Assembly (NCBI GenBank): GCA_013368375.1
Contig: JAACJP010000002.1
Location: 1,984,001-2,048,000 of the forward strand
Source: Tricholomella constricta
Lineage: Eukaryota; Basidiomycota; Agaricomycetes; Agaricales; Lyophyllaceae
Reading direction: 5' to 3'
DNA length: 64,000 nt
A model generated the notes under the pieces. It had not been told where the DNA came from. It searched no databases and saw nothing but the letters and a program-made list of their open reading frames with translations. Made by a program: the position numbers and the translations under genes. Below are positions 44,401 to 57,002 of this stretch, piece after piece. The stretch's first letter is position 1. Each line of letters opens with the position of its first letter.

Positions 44401-45548
44401 TTTCGTCTGGCCAAGAAACTCGAGGCACAGGCTGATCAGCGGCCCAGGTTTATACATCATACCGGTGGATATGTCGACGTTAATCAGCATACGGCCTATT
44501 CCTGGCCGTACAGACTGGAAATAACCACGCCAGAGTTCTATTCCTTTGCCGATGTCCTTGGTTTCCTTGTTTGTAAAAAATGACCGTGCGTTATACGGGT
44601 AGTTTTCGCTCGGATGCATCCGAACGACGACGTTCAAAGACTGTCGAGATATCAGTATACACCTGAGGCGGTATAATAAGAGCATTTCTTACCATGATCG
44701 CGGTGAGAACCATATTGTCATGCGAATATCGGCCTTGGACAAATTGCGTTAAAACTCTGAACGAAACGTTAGAATGATCTTAGATGGGGAAGATGCAACT
44801 CACTCGGGGTTGATTTCGTTTACCTTCGTGACCTTGACCTTGTAGATTTTTGGCGGTCTCTCGCTCACGGTTGTTCCGGCAGGTGCGAGGGTGACATCGA
44901 ACTGTTCATCATGACGACATGAGCAATTTGACGGTCCCAGGATATATATGTAATCTATGAACATACCTCCCGAGAATTCGTTGGCCCAAGGGGCAATTCT
45001 CGCGCCGCGAACATATTTTTACGCCCGTCGTATACTGCTGACGGCGTAAATACGTCCGGCGCTACTTCCATTTGGAGCTTCTTGATGAGTATGGTGTTCA
45101 GACGCGTCGCCAAGTTTGAGGGATCGATGGCTGATCATTACGTTGAACAACATCGTGTGGAGCTTACGGCAGAACGAAATTTAACGTACCAACTATAGTC
45201 GGTGAGCCAAGGATAAAGGCGCCAACATAGCTGGAGAAACTTACTATCGTAGTGTCGTATAATATGATCCGGGATGCTCGTCACATAACTATTCGTATAT
45301 ACAGCTAAGGCTCTTCCAGCCTTGCCGTAGTCCGGCCTCTTCACACCGATTGTTTGGATGTTTGCTTGAAACAACATGTATTGTAGGCTCAAATTATAAG
45401 CTACAGATATATGTAGCAACTCACCTCCAATGCTTGGAAGGCCAACGGGAATGACCCCACGACCCGCACCACCACGTGCTCCCCGAGGAGGGCCACCTCT
45501 ACCTCTTCCTCTGGGAGCACCACGGTCTGGAGCGATTCGGGGGGGCAT
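41409..45548 (-). CDS. AGO: Argonaute protein, 906 residues, about 25 coding exons
   Basis: RNA-silencing effector that binds small RNAs. Minus-strand exons 45425-45548, 45245-45364, 44967-45130, 44804-44901, 44693-44756, 44137-44640, 43929-44084, 43732-43872, 43656-43681, 43469-43602, 43356-43420, 43195-43304, 43129-43144, 42999-43078, 42857-42948, 42641-42798, 42505-42601, 42413-42454, 42346-42363, 42225-42294, 42015-42168, 41938-41949, 41862-41875, 41699-41787, 41469-41638 total 2,718 nt, exactly 906 codons; a stop-only exon (TGA 41409-41411) is the likely end. Domains: RGG-rich N-terminus ([12 protein letters not shown]), N domain, DUF1785/PAZ ([20 protein letters not shown]), MID ([17 protein letters not shown]) and PIWI. 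Slicer residues seen: Asp in [10 protein letters not shown], Asp in FFRDGVSEGQ, His in [13 protein letters not shown]-like box lies at about 45625-45634. No frame damage, so probably functional. Confidence 0.9.
42949..42998 (-). other. GC-AG intron in the Argonaute gene
   Basis: The donor reads GCAAGT and the acceptor CTATAG. Only this border keeps the frame and gives the conserved VCLKINPKLGG; the nearest GT would bring in a stop. GC-AG introns with an AA|GCAAGT-type donor are a known minor class. Confidence 0.7.
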
Positions 45549-48500
45549 AGTATGGACTTAAAAGCAGAGGCTTGGTAGAAGAAAAATGGGAAAAAGCTTC
45601 AGTCGATTATCGTCGCTGATCGTGCTCTTTTATGTGGCCTTGTGACTGTGACAAGAAGCCTGCCTGTTACGGCCTCCGCCGAGGTACACCGTACATGTAC
45701 AGTGAGACTCGGTATCCTTTCTGGGCGCTCCAATCATCGTCATTTTGGGGGTAAGTCTGAACGAAATTTCAACAAGATAATATCCGTCAGATTGAGGACT
45801 TCAGGATACATGTAACGGACTTTCCCTCTTGTAAATGTTGACCAATGCTTTCACAAATAGGCGCCCATTCGTTATCAAAGCTCAAGGCTGCTAATTGAGA
45901 TAATCCGCAGCCATCTATGATCCGTTGAACGCCTACAAGTCCACACATGTGCCTACATACTTCTATACTGCGCCTGTCAACTGTCTCTTATCCTCGCAAA
46001 ATCACACTGCGCAGATGCAGCCCACAACATCACAAGACCAGATGTTCGTGCGAATCCTATTCATTCCTTCTGATTTCTGCGAGAGAATATCAGGCATGAG
46101 GTGTCGATTGGCGCTCAAGATCATATACAGAAATAAAGGGTCACACTCGCCTGATTCTTCCAACCGGAGGCCACGTACGACGCGAGAATGTAGTTTCTAA
46201 TTCCTAGACTCTATGTACGCGGCTGGGATGTCAGGCTATGGAGAACCCAGTCCATCGAACGTCGCACTGGCGTGGCTACAGCCTCGTTCATGGCAATCCA
46301 AACTATATTCATTCACTTCGAGCAGTGCAAGCATAGCTTTCCATTGGCGGAACCATGGCACGAATGGAGCGATTGTTACCCATGAAGGCCGGCACTGGGC
46401 CCTTGTAATTCTTCACCGGGGGCTATGCTCAAGAGAAGCCGCCTGGTATAAGCAGTCGCCGCGAAGGCAGTCACAGCGCAGTGATCAGCAGAATTAAAGG
46501 CCCTGGGGAAAAGAAGTGAAGAGCGGAAATGAGGGCCGATCGAAGTTTGTGGTGCAGGGCTTGGATTGGATGTATAGTGCATGTGAACGTGGATGTGCGC
46601 CAATCATGCGCGACAGTCGGCCGATACACGACACGGGCGGGAGAGAGCATCGGGAGGGCGCAGTGACCTCAGCATTTGCTATAAGTGTACGAAGGCGGGA
46701 TACACTCAAGTATACTCGTAGATCCCAGGCACCCAAGTTCCCACAGTGTGACTGTAGGATTCCAGTGCGATTGTGTGTGATTATGACAGACTCAGGACTG
46801 GGCAATGAGAACACATCTTACGCATTTGGAAAATCCTATGACGACGTGACTGAACTGTTAGAAGCCAGGTCAAAAATGGGCGGGTAAAGTCGGAGCTCCA
46901 GTCTAGGAATTATGATCTGAGCAGCAGCAGCAGAAGAAGGAAGGAAGGCACTACGACCATCGTCAATGGACAGGCATTGCTCTCTACCAAGTCTAACGAG
47001 TTGGTGATGGAGTAGAATGGCTGGATACGGAAAGAAAAGCATAAGTATCGAGGACTTCTCATCAAGGTGCTGGGCGTGCATGCTGATGGGGCCGGCCCGC
47101 CTATAATAATAGACGAAGGATCACAATGGCGCGTGGCAGGATGCAGTGCTAAGCAAGAATCTTTGCCACTACGGACCGATTTGCGTTTACGATTCGGAAC
47201 GACTTCCTCCCTGAATCAATTTCTTGACGAACAGGTCCTGGTAGCCCCTAGCCATCTAGTGGCCCGACACTCGTCCGTCAGAGTCACGCAACTCACTGAG
47301 CATATTGGAGCGAAAGAGACCGGAGAGGAGGAGCTGTTACATCGAAAATTTAGACATATGTGTCGTTGTACGTGCATTGTATGGAGTCCTCGTGTAGACG
47401 GGCACCACAGCCTGAGACAAGATTATAGCCACGCGCACACACGTAGACTCTTAGATGGTGCGTGTATTGTATGCACAGAAGCTGGGCGTTAGGGCGCCGA
47501 GGTGTGCTAGTTCCCAATTTAGTTCCAGTCCTAGTTTCAAGGCATCTAGAATAGAAAACACCAAGACGGCCGAGGGGCTTATCTGCGTTCCATCGCAGGC
47601 ATATGAACATCGACGCTGGCGAGGGAAACCATGACCATTTGGGAAACCATGACAATGGTCATGAGTCCTGTCTGTGTCATGATCACTGCTTGTGAAACCT
47701 GCATGATCATCAATATGTCGAGGCCGAAGCTCGATGACACACGTGGCATTTTGGGAGGGGTTCGAGTGGACACAATAAGTAGGCATGTAGCGTGAAATTG
47801 CGTCCTCGGACCGAAAAAATGGGTCATCGCTGCAGACCCTGAGATGGAAGCTGGGTAATAGACGTACGGTGGAAAGTTGGCCTCGGTCGGAGAAATACCA
47901 TCGTTCCATCGTCTGCCCCATTAGACGATGAATAACACGCGTACGTTGGGTTTGGAGTCGTTAGGAACTTGGAATCGGGTGGTTGAGTGGTTCGGCATGC
48001 CACAAGGAAGGTACGGAATTCGAAGCAGGAACTGCGAAACTTTTTGGCCGCCTCTTCATTAGAACTAGCTGGACGTTTTGCCAATTGCTTTGTATTCTCA
48101 CTGTCGAGGCTCAAGCCCAATCAGGTGAGGTCCATTTCTGACGAAGGCTGAGGACATTGGGATGGAAAAACGGAGAGGCATGGGAGCGACGCATCGCGGA
48201 ACGTTTTGGGCGAGTACGGTGGACCCTGGGGGCTCTTGGGTCGGGTAAGTCCGTGTGGATATATGGTTCTTCCAACAAGTATGTAACCGAGGAGGATCAT
48301 GAGCGCAGGAAATGAAAGGCATTTTCTCACCTGGTTATGGCGCCGTGTACTTCTTCTACTCTTTCCACTTGCGATTTCAGGTTGTTACCTTGGAAATTAC
48401 TTGGACAGGCTGGTTCCTGGCACCTGGAGGCCCATGAAGCTATTGCCAAGCAAAGACGCAAAGAACTGCTTACAGTATAGCAGGAGTCGTGACGCCATCC

Positions 48501-49072
48501 CGGGTTGGCATCCGAGGCGAAAGCGGCGGCTACCTCAAGGGGAGGGCACCGGGGAAGTCCGAGACGTCCTGATCTCAGCCATCACCGAGATAGAAAGAAT
48601 ACTGGTTGGAGGCTAATGGTACAAGAAAAATCAGGTATACATGTGCATTAGAGGTGCGTTGATAGCGTTGATCGCGCGTACGCAAGCTTCCCGATATGGA
48701 TGGTTCCCCGTTAGGACGAGGACCCCGTAAAAAAGGGTCCGGGAGGACGAGGGGGGGGGGAGGACGTCTCGGACTTCCCCGGTGCCCTCCCCTTGGGCTA
48801 CCTCATCCCAATTTCCTCACTAATGCTGTATAGTGCGACGTGGAATCTTTTTTCCTGCAAATGGCGAAAGAAAACACGCAGAACAAAAGCAAGGTGGAAG
48901 GGATGATATCCAACTCACCTAACGGGAGGACGATCAGGTGAGGGCAGCGGGCTTTATTCGGAGATGCGGATAAACCTCGGGACTACCTCTTCCCCTCGTC
49001 GAGCGATGTAGAGGAGCTTATATACCCCGCATGCCAGCGCAGGGGAGATACCACACTTACCCCACAACCAAA
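45549..49072. other. Intergenic, no recognised gene
   Basis: Carries the Argonaute promoter at its left end and the GH3 promoter (TATATA at 49019-49024) at its right end. Open frames in 46200-47900 show no domain. A 105-residue frame at 48299-48616 has a hydrophobic stretch (VLLLLFPLAISG), but its 3' third is one arm of an inverted repeat, so it is doubtful. Confidence 0.5.
48536..48795. repeat. 35-bp perfect inverted repeat with 190-bp spacer
   Basis: Arm 48536-48570 (CAAGGGGAGGGCACCGGGGA...) and arm 48761-48795 are exact reverse complements. The spacer ends in a G run (48751-48760). It could be a snap-back duplication or the ends of a small unclassified element; no target duplication is seen. 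Confidence 0.8.
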
Positions 49073-52000
49073 ATGCCACCTTCAGATTTCGCTAATGCAG
49101 ATATCGACGCGATCATGGACAAGCTGACGACGGACGAGGCGATCCTGCTCACCGCCGGCGTCGGCTTCTGGCACACCCACAAGGTTGACCGTCTGGGAAT
49201 CCCCGCAATCAAGGTGTGTCGCCCCATTGACTCCACGTCCAAATTACTGACTACATCATGAACAGGTCAGCGATGGGCCCAACGGCATCCGGGGTAACCA
49301 CTTCTTCATGGGCACCCCCGCCAAATGCCTCCCAGTACGTGTCTCTTGCCTTCGGTCATGCTTTTAACCTGATATGTCGCGTGCAAACTTAGTCCTCGAC
49401 CGCTCTGGGCGCGACATGGGACACACAGCTCATCGAAGAGGTTGGCTTCAAGCTTCTCGCCCCCGAAGCCAAGCTGCGCGCTGCCTCTGTTGTTCTCGCT
49501 CCCACCTGCAATATACAGCGCGTAAGTACTCACTCTTTCTTTTCCCTGCACACTACTGATCACCGCGCTCCCTGTAGAGTCCCCTCGGAGGCCGGGTACG
49601 TCTCTCCTCTGCTTCAAGCACAATTATTGACTGGCCCACTCATTCCAGAGCTTTGAAAGCTTCTCAGAGGACCCCCTGCTTTCAGGCCTGCTCGCCGCCG
49701 CGTACGTGCGTGGAACACAGAACGGCGGCATCGGCAGCGCAATCAAACACTTCGTGTACGTCCGCCGTCCATATACTCTACCTTTTCTACTATCTGCTTA
49801 CACTGACTTACTTACTATGACTATCTGGGAACGATAGCGGAAATGACAAGGAGAACGACAGACAGGGCTACGACAGCGTCATCAGTCCCCGCGCCCTGCG
49901 CGAGATTTACCTTATGCCATTCATGCTTGCGCATAAGCATGCGCAGCCGTGGTCCATCATGACTGCGTGAGTCCGGTACCCTGTCCCCTCCCACATCCAC
50001 TTTCAAGTCCAAGAGATGTGTTCTTACATCACAGCATAGGTACAATCGCGTGAATGGCACGCACGTCTCCGAGGACCCACTGCTTCTCACCAAAATCCTC
50101 CGCAAAGAGTGGGGGTACAAAGGCCTCGTGAGTTTCTCCCCTTCCTTCTCCGCTCCCCCACCCATCCACCCCACCCAACCTTCATTAACCCCCTCTCTCC
50201 GCCACGCAGGTGATGAGCGACTGGTTCGGCATCTACAGCATCGACCTCTCCATCAAGGCCGGGCTCGACCTCGAGATGCCCGGCACCAACAAATGGCGCA
50301 CCCTCGACCTCGTCAATCGCACTCTCCAAGCCCGCAAGCTCACCACCCGCGACGTCCGTGCCCGAGCCCGCACCGTGCTGGAGCTTGTAAAGAAGTGTGC
50401 TGCAGGCGCTCCTGAGGTATGTGTTTTTTTTCGTTTCCTCCGTCTTTTGTCGTTCTCCTCCCAAGGGGAAACAGAGAACGAAAGAAAGAAAGAAATAGAA
50501 ATAGAAAAACCCCCCAAGCTTAAATGTCCCAAGTCGAACCCAACGCTAACCCTCCCCCGCAGATCCTGGACGGCGACGGCCTCGAGCGCACAGTCGAGTC
50601 CGAGGCAGACAAAGCGCTCATGCGGCGCGTCGCAGCATCCTCGCTCGTTCTCCTCAAGAACACCGACGGCATCCTCCCGCTTTCCCTCTCCGCTCATGCC
50701 TCATCACCAAAGCTCACGGTAAAGAAGATCGCGATCATAGGCGGGAACGCCAAGGCGCAGGTGCTGTCGGGCGGCGGGTCTGCGGCGCTCAAGGCGTCGT
50801 ATTTCGTGTCGCCGTATGAGGGGATCGTTAACGCTGTGAAGGAGGCTGGAGGGGAGGTGGATGTGACATATTGCGAGGGCGCGAGGAGTGGGTGTTCTTT
50901 CTCTTTTCCCTAGTTTTGCTTTTCTACCACTGCTTTGATATGGGCCAACTGGATGGATATTTGATTCACTGGCACCTTGTTTAGTTCCCCTCCTTCTGCC
51001 CCTGTCACCTCTTCTTCTCTCGCTTCTGCTGACTGCCCTTCCGCCTTCCCCTCCAACTTACAGCCTACCAATCCCTCCCGACGCTCGAAAACGAGCTGAG
51101 AACATCCACCGGCGAGCGCGGCTGGCTCGGCACCTGGCACGCGCACGAGAACGACGACAGCCTCGTACCCCTCGCCACCGCGCCGCCGCTCGAAACCCGC
51201 GTCGTCGACGAGACGCGCATATTCATCAGCACGAGCACACCCAGAGGCATTACGAGGAAATGGACGTTGCGGTTGAAGGGGATGTTGAAGCCTAGAGAGC
51301 GGGATGTGGATTTCGAGTTTGGGTTGACGGCGGCGGGAAGGGCGAAGGTGCGTTGCGCATCTTTTTCTTTTTGGGCTGATCCTGAATTTTGGTAATGGCG
51401 TTAGTTGTACGTGGACGGGAATTTGGTGATCGATAATTGGACACGGCAGCGTCGGGGCGACTCGTTCTTTGGGTCTGGGTCCGTGGAGGAGAAGGGCGTG
51501 TACAGGCTCAAGGCGCACACGAAGCATGAGGTGTTTGTCGAGTTTTGTAACGTCCGTGGGCCCGCGGATGGCGATGAGGACGAGGCTGTTATGGACAGGT
51601 TCGTTGTGATATTCTTCTTCCCTGCCCTTATCCTCGTACTATTATATGTCGATTTTTACATTCTGACTATCGCAATAGCAACCCCGGTGTGCGGCTGGGC
51701 GGCGCCGAGGTCGAGGACCCGGACGCGCTTGTTGCACAGGCGGTGCAGCTCGCGAAGGAGGCGGACGTGGTGATTGCGGTTGTGGGGCTCAATGCGGACT
51801 GGGAGACGGAAGGGTACGACCGCACGACGTTGGCGCTGCCTGGGCGCACGGATGAGCTCATCCAGAAGGTCTCGGCCGTGAACCCGAAGACCGTTGTCGT
51901 TACGCAGTCCGTGAGTGGGCTCTCTGTATATATATGTGAATGTGTGGATGTGGTTGATGCTGATGTGTTTTACTTTTTGCCCTTTGAAGGGCTCGAGCAT

Positions 52001-52829
52001 TACGCTGCCTTGGATCGACTCGGTCGCGGCTGTCGTACACGCGTGGTACCTCGGCAACGCGACGGGCGACGCGATCGCGGACGTGCTCTTCGGCAAACAT
52101 AACCCGTCGGGCAAACTCTCGCTTACGTTCCCTAAGAAGATCGAGGACGTGCCTTCGTTTGGCCACTTCCATTCGGAGAATGGCATCGTCCGCTATGCCG
52201 AGGATCTCTTCGTCGTGCGTTGACCTCACTTTTTATATTCCTCGTGGTGACCAGCTGGGGTGTTCGACTCCGACTGACCGCTTAACGTGCAACAGGGATA
52301 TAAGCACTACCACCACCGTAACATCGCCCCTCTCTTCCCCTTTGGGTAAGTTTTTTTGTAAGAGGACGAAACTACACAAGTGCTGGATGGATTAATCGAC
52401 TCGTCCTTTTTCTACAGATTTGGCCTCTCCTACACCACCTTCACGCTGTCGAACCTCAAGCTCTCCGCGCCCGTCGTCGCCAACAACGAGTTCAGCCTCA
52501 CTGCCTCCGTTTCCGTCACAAACACCGGTACGCGCGTAGGCTCCGAAGTCGTGCAGCTCTACATCACGCTCCCCGCCACCTCGGATCTCACGCACCCGCC
52601 GCTCCAGCTCCGTGCCTTCGCCAAGGCGCACGACCTCCAGCCCGGCGCGACCGAACGCGTCGAGCTGCAGCTGGATAAATATGCGGTGTCGTACTGGGAA
52701 GAACGCTTTGGCGGGGTTTGGATGGTTGAGAAGGGAGAGTACCAGGTCAGGGTTGGGGCGAGTAGCGAGGATTTGGGGCTTGAGGAGACGTTTGTGCTGG
52801 AGAAGGGCTTTGAGTGGACGGGGATATGA
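49073..52829 (+). CDS. GH3 beta-glucosidase with PA14 insert, 869 residues, 15 exons
   Basis: Hydrolyses terminal beta-D-glucosides. Exons 49073-49213, 49266-49334, 49393-49521, 49578-49595, 49649-49755, 49838-49966, 50040-50127, 50210-50416, 50563-50887, 51064-51347, 51405-51598, 51679-51910, 51990-52214, 52296-52345, 52418-52829 total 2,610 nt, exactly 870 codons with stop. Order: GH3 N-terminal barrel ([26 protein letters not shown], nucleophile Asp in [10 protein letters not shown]), GH3 C-terminal domain start ([22 protein letters not shown]), PA14 domain (about residues 405-560; [22 protein letters not shown]), rest of the GH3 C-terminal domain ([30 protein letters not shown]) and an Fn3-like tail ([12 protein letters not shown]). 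There is no signal peptide after [10 protein letters not shown], so it should act inside the cell on imported cellobiose-like sugars. ATG 49031 is in frame but upstream of the better start. Confidence 0.9.
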
Positions 52830-53052
52830 AAAGAATTTTGCGCTTGCATAAATGAATGTATTCTGGTATCCATAACCTATGTATGTATGTATGTATGGCT
52901 GAGACCTAAATGAAGTGGTTGGTTCTCGGTCAAGATATAATGATGCAAGTCTTGTCATTATAGAAGCTGAAGGAAAAAAAGCAAGAGCACCCGATCGAAG
53001 CACAGATGGCGGTATTTCGTGCAACGGTATATGCCCAAAACTCCGCGCACGC

Positions 53053-54004
53053 CTAGCAAAATCTCGATTTTGGAAGCTCTGACCGCATGGGGACGAGGTC
53101 GGGGATGCTGTACAACATGACTGCCAGGATCTCGGGAAGCGCAACGAAAGGGTACCAAAAATGTTCTTTGTTCGCAGTGGCGAGGTCATTTGTGGTCGCA
53201 ACGGCGAAGACTTCGCGTACGACGAGGAGCAGCGCTATAACGAGGAGTACGTAGATGCCGAACTTTGCGCCGAAAGAGCCTTTGGCGTGCTTGTATCCGC
53301 CGCCTGAAATGCGCCACACAATGTCAGACTCATAGAGGCCTCCTGTGACTGGGGGGGGGGAATGAAAAAGAAAAAGGAGACGTACCGCGGAGCTCAGCTT
53401 TGGCGAGGATGAGCGTTTGGTACGCCAGGAGCACGACAAGGACGAGGAAGATGATCGTACTGGCCTGGTGCAGGCCTTGACCGACCGAGACGGCGGAAGG
53501 ATCGTTGGTATTAGCTTCGGATATACCAACGCTCCCGATGACGACGGCGACAAGCAGAGTCAGGCGGTATAGCCTGCGTCGGCGTATGATGCGGGATACT
53601 ATCCCAGCTGAGGGCGTGTAATCGGATACGAGCTCTCTGATTTGATATAATGGTTAGCGATGGTGAATAAAATGGAATTCGTGCATCATGCATACCGATC
53701 GAGGACGAGGGTATACGCAGAATAGAGAAGCCCAAAGAAGCCTATACTGAAGAGTACCTGATCCCCTATTATGAGGTTCACATCGTTCCCTGCGGAGCCT
53801 GCCAAGATAGCGCGAATGATGAAGGACGCCATGCGGACTGCCAGACGTTCAGTGATCAGTCCTGATTACAAATTTGACATGCAGGACTTACTCAGGCAGA
53901 AGAGCGAAGTTGATGGAAAGTGGAAGGTAGAGGACGGCAAAGACGGCTGCCGCAGGAACGGAATTCACGCCATAAGATGATGCGTATGAGCCTTGGCTAC
54001 TCAT
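53053..54004 (-). pseudogene. Multi-span membrane protein (DUF7702-like), apparently missing a segment
   Basis: Exon 1 (53892-54004) reads MSSQGSYASSYGVNSVPAAA and VFAVLYLPLSI, a first membrane span. Exon 2 (from 53837; RMASFIIRAILAGSA, LFSIGFFGLLYSAY), exon 3 (ELVSDYTPSAGIVSRI, STIIFLVLVVLLAYQTLILA) and exon 4 (GGGYKHAKGSFGAKFGIYVL, FWYPFVALPEILAVMLY) agree in frame among themselves. The exon 1/2 junction does not: the only GTAAGT donor leaves phase 2, whereas exon 2 needs phase 1. A span of about 15-20 residues usual after the first helix in related fungal proteins (recalled) is absent. Likely a damaged copy; the rest resembles fungal seven-span proteins of unknown function. Confidence 0.55.
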
Positions 54005-54771
54005 TGTTGGTTAATGTGTACCTTAAAATATAGGAAGCGGAGGTTCTGGTTAGGATAAAGCAGGACCAGTGGCCTTTTTTGTAAGTCGAAAGGTCTCATA
54101 AGTGGGTGAGTCTCCTAAAGTGGCTCCTATTAGAGGCGAAATAAGAAGGACGGTCGTTGCAGTACATCGGCATACTGAAAAGACGTCGCAATTTTCGCAC
54201 TAATAAATAGCCATGCAGAGTGAGGACTCGTACTTTTTCCCTGTAAAGTTTCACGCCGTCGGAGGAATATAAGACAAGAAGCTCGGGATGCTCCAAGGTG
54301 ATGGTAATAGGTTACAAAGACGCCAGTTGTAAGCCAGAATATGAATAGATAGTAGCCAGCAGCACAAGAGAACAGTCCAGAGTCGTCGCAGCGGTGGGAA
54401 AAGCCTTGCAGAGGGCCGTTTGAACCTCAAGTCGCATAAAAATGCTGAGCACTGAGCGCTGAGGAGTGTAGAGATTGCGTAGAATGAAGTTTATGCATTG
54501 AGCCGGAAGCCGATGGATAAACAAAAAATAGCGAAGTGACAACTGTCCCTCACCTGGCAAATTCCTCTGAGTCTGGACTTTCATCCGTCTTTATTTTATG
54601 TACCTTATGCGACGTATCACGGCGAAACGAACGAAGCGGTGGGAGATCATGAAAACGAGTGATCGCGCTGTCATGAGACTCTCACGATGTTTTCTTCCGT
54701 CATCATGATTCAGCGATGTTTTTTTATAAAGGCGCCTTCCTCCGGAGACTTCGTGATCAAAATCCCTTGGA
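54005..54771. other. Intergenic with MFS promoter
   Basis: No gene recognised in 54005-54700. TATAAA at 54725-54730 lies about 45 nt before the start of the first MFS gene. Confidence 0.5.
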
Positions 54772-56817
54772 ATGGAGTCGTCTGGACCTCCTCCAGAAAC
54801 CACTCCTCTCCTTGCAGCAGACTCACGACTCAAACATGAACTGGTCTACAATAGGTTTTCGAGAAGCAGGAAATGGGTTATCTTGATCCTGGTATCATGG
54901 TGTGGATTGATTCCGTGTAAGTGATTGCTTTACCTCATCACCTTCGATCGTCTTTTTACCTATGGGTATTCAAGTATTTGTCTCCGGAACTTTCATTCCT
55001 TCAATACCGGAGATCGCAAAAGACCTGGACACTACAGGCCCTATCATAAGGTCGGTCGATATCCTGATGGAGAGATACTTTTAAACTAAACTTAAAGCTA
55101 GCTTAGCTGTCAGCTTGTCCATCTTTGCTGCGAGTCTCGGTGGTCTTTCCGGGGCAGCGTACTCCACTTTTTGCACGTTTGACTCAACTTCATGTTCAAA
55201 TTTTACGTCAGTTAATCCGGCATCCACAGACGGTCGGCGACCTGTATATCTAGTTGGGCTACCCCTTCTCTGCATCGGATCTTTGGGAGTCGGGCTGTCT
55301 AGGAATGTCCCACAGCTTATGATATGGCGATTCCTACAGGCATTCGGCGCGTCTCCCGGCATGTCAGTCGGGGCTGGAGTCATTGGAGATATCTATAGGT
55401 TGGAGGAGCGGGGAGAAGCAATGGGGGTGTTTTTCGCTGTGGGTCTTTTTTTCGAAATTTACGACAATCAAGCGCGTCTGATTACATTGTCAGGCATGCC
55501 TTCTTGGTCCAGCATTAGCACCTCCCATCGGAGGTTTGTTACTTCGCTCTCACCCAATTACTCCGAATTGAACTGTTATTGTAGGTTTCGCTGCGCAGTA
55601 TTCCTCCTGGCGCGTCATGCAAATTGTGATCGGGGCGGTCGGATGCTTTTTGTTTCTCTGCATGGCGCTATTCTTCCCTGAGACGTGTCATCCCGGCACG
55701 AGAGGTGTCGATAAAATCCCAGAGGATTCATCGAAGCTGGTCTTTGTTAATCCGCTAAAACCTCTAGCGCTCTTGCGGAGTCCTAACATCGCCGCTGTTG
55801 TAAGTGGCGATGTTGCTTGTCGAGAACGTCGTGTTCACCTTTGTATAGTCCTTTGCAGGCTTCGCTCTTCTGCTTACAGACTACGGTAGGTCGAGCATAC
55901 TGTATTGTCCTCTAGATGTACTCACTGGCTTTTCAGTATTACTGGTGCCTCTCGCGTATACCATCGTGAGACATCGGGTGTCCATTCCTTTGCTCCCACT
56001 TAGGCTCACAATGACTCCTCCAGGGAGTTCGATATAATATCACGAGCCCAGCACTAATTGGAGCATGCTTCCTGCCTGCTGGGATCGGCAACATGAGTCC
56101 GTCCGCTGTATCTATCTCTAAGCAAGGCGCTGACTTTGCCTACCAGTTGGAGCTCCTCTGTCTGGGCGGATATCCGACAAAATTGTCGTGGAATGGAGGA
56201 ACCGCCGTGGGGGCGTTTGGTATCCCGAGGACAGGTTACGAGCTACGCTATTCGCCGCACTTTATCTCGTCCCGCTGTCCATACTGGCGGCTGGCCTTCT
56301 GACTCAGTTTGTGCCAGGAAAGATCGGGTTGATTCTAAACCTGGTGTGTTTGTTTATCAACGGCGTTGGTGTACGTATCGCAGTCTATCTGAAAGCGTCC
56401 TCTAAATGACCTACGGCCCTCATCAAGGTCGATATGGTGCTCAGCCCGTCAGCCGCATATGCCGTTGATATCATGCATGATCGAAGTGCCGAGGCAATGG
56501 CTGCTAATGTGTGAGCCCGATATCATTCCATACTCCTCGTCAAACTGCAAAATAATCCTATTGCTAGTGCTCTGCGGGCGGTTCTATTATCTATAAGTAT
56601 CGCTGGAATCCTTCCTCTGATCGAGATGATTGGCGTTGCTGGAACAAATGCATTGGCCGCGTTAGTGGGATGGGTGGGCTGCTTGTGAGGACATCACAGT
56701 CATCCTCAACGACCCAGCTCAACTGATTTATTTAGCGTCTTATGGGTCACCATACGGTACGGTACTCAGATGCGTGGCTGGGTTGATGTTGGCTATTCGA
56801 CGGCTGAGAACAACTAA
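54772..56817 (+). CDS. MFS transporter (DHA1-like), 462 residues, 13 exons
   Basis: Proton-coupled export or uptake of small molecules at the membrane; substrate unknown. Exons 54772-54916, 54975-55050, 55114-55172, 55230-55438, 55494-55533, 55585-55799, 55849-55885, 55937-55965, 56024-56096, 56147-56370, 56428-56510, 56568-56684, 56736-56817 total 1,389 nt (463 codons with stop). Visible: cytosolic MESSGPPPETTPLLAADSR, first helix WVILILVSWCGLIPLFVSG, the loop motif YGRRPVYLVGLP (MFS motif A), AFGASPGMSVGAGVIGDIY, LLGPALAPPIGGFAAQYSSW (motif C-like), a central loop NPLKPLALLRSPN, and a C-terminal half with GVWYPEDRLRAT. Intron 3 (55173-55229) would use a GC donor at the exact place where the neighbour uses GT. 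Tandem with its paralogue 185 bp downstream. Confidence 0.85.
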
Positions 56818-57002
56818 GCCTCGGTGTCGTATCAATATTATATATTGTCCTTAAGTTCGCGGAACCTGATATAATGTCTGTCCCGGCTTCGGCACACAAA
56901 ATTCTTATCAGCTCCAACCCCTTCGAGTGCCGCAACATGCTCATGGTGTGACTGACAGTCACAACGAGGGCTTCCACCGCCCCACAGATATCTCCGAGGT
57001 TG

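Noticed and set aside
45365..45424. Reading through the first Argonaute intron
   Set aside because: The 60 nt are a multiple of three without a stop, but the borders are good GT-AG sites and the insert would disrupt a conserved joint.
48299..48616. Small membrane protein gene
   Set aside because: Its 3' third is one arm of the inverted repeat and no splice or homology support is seen.
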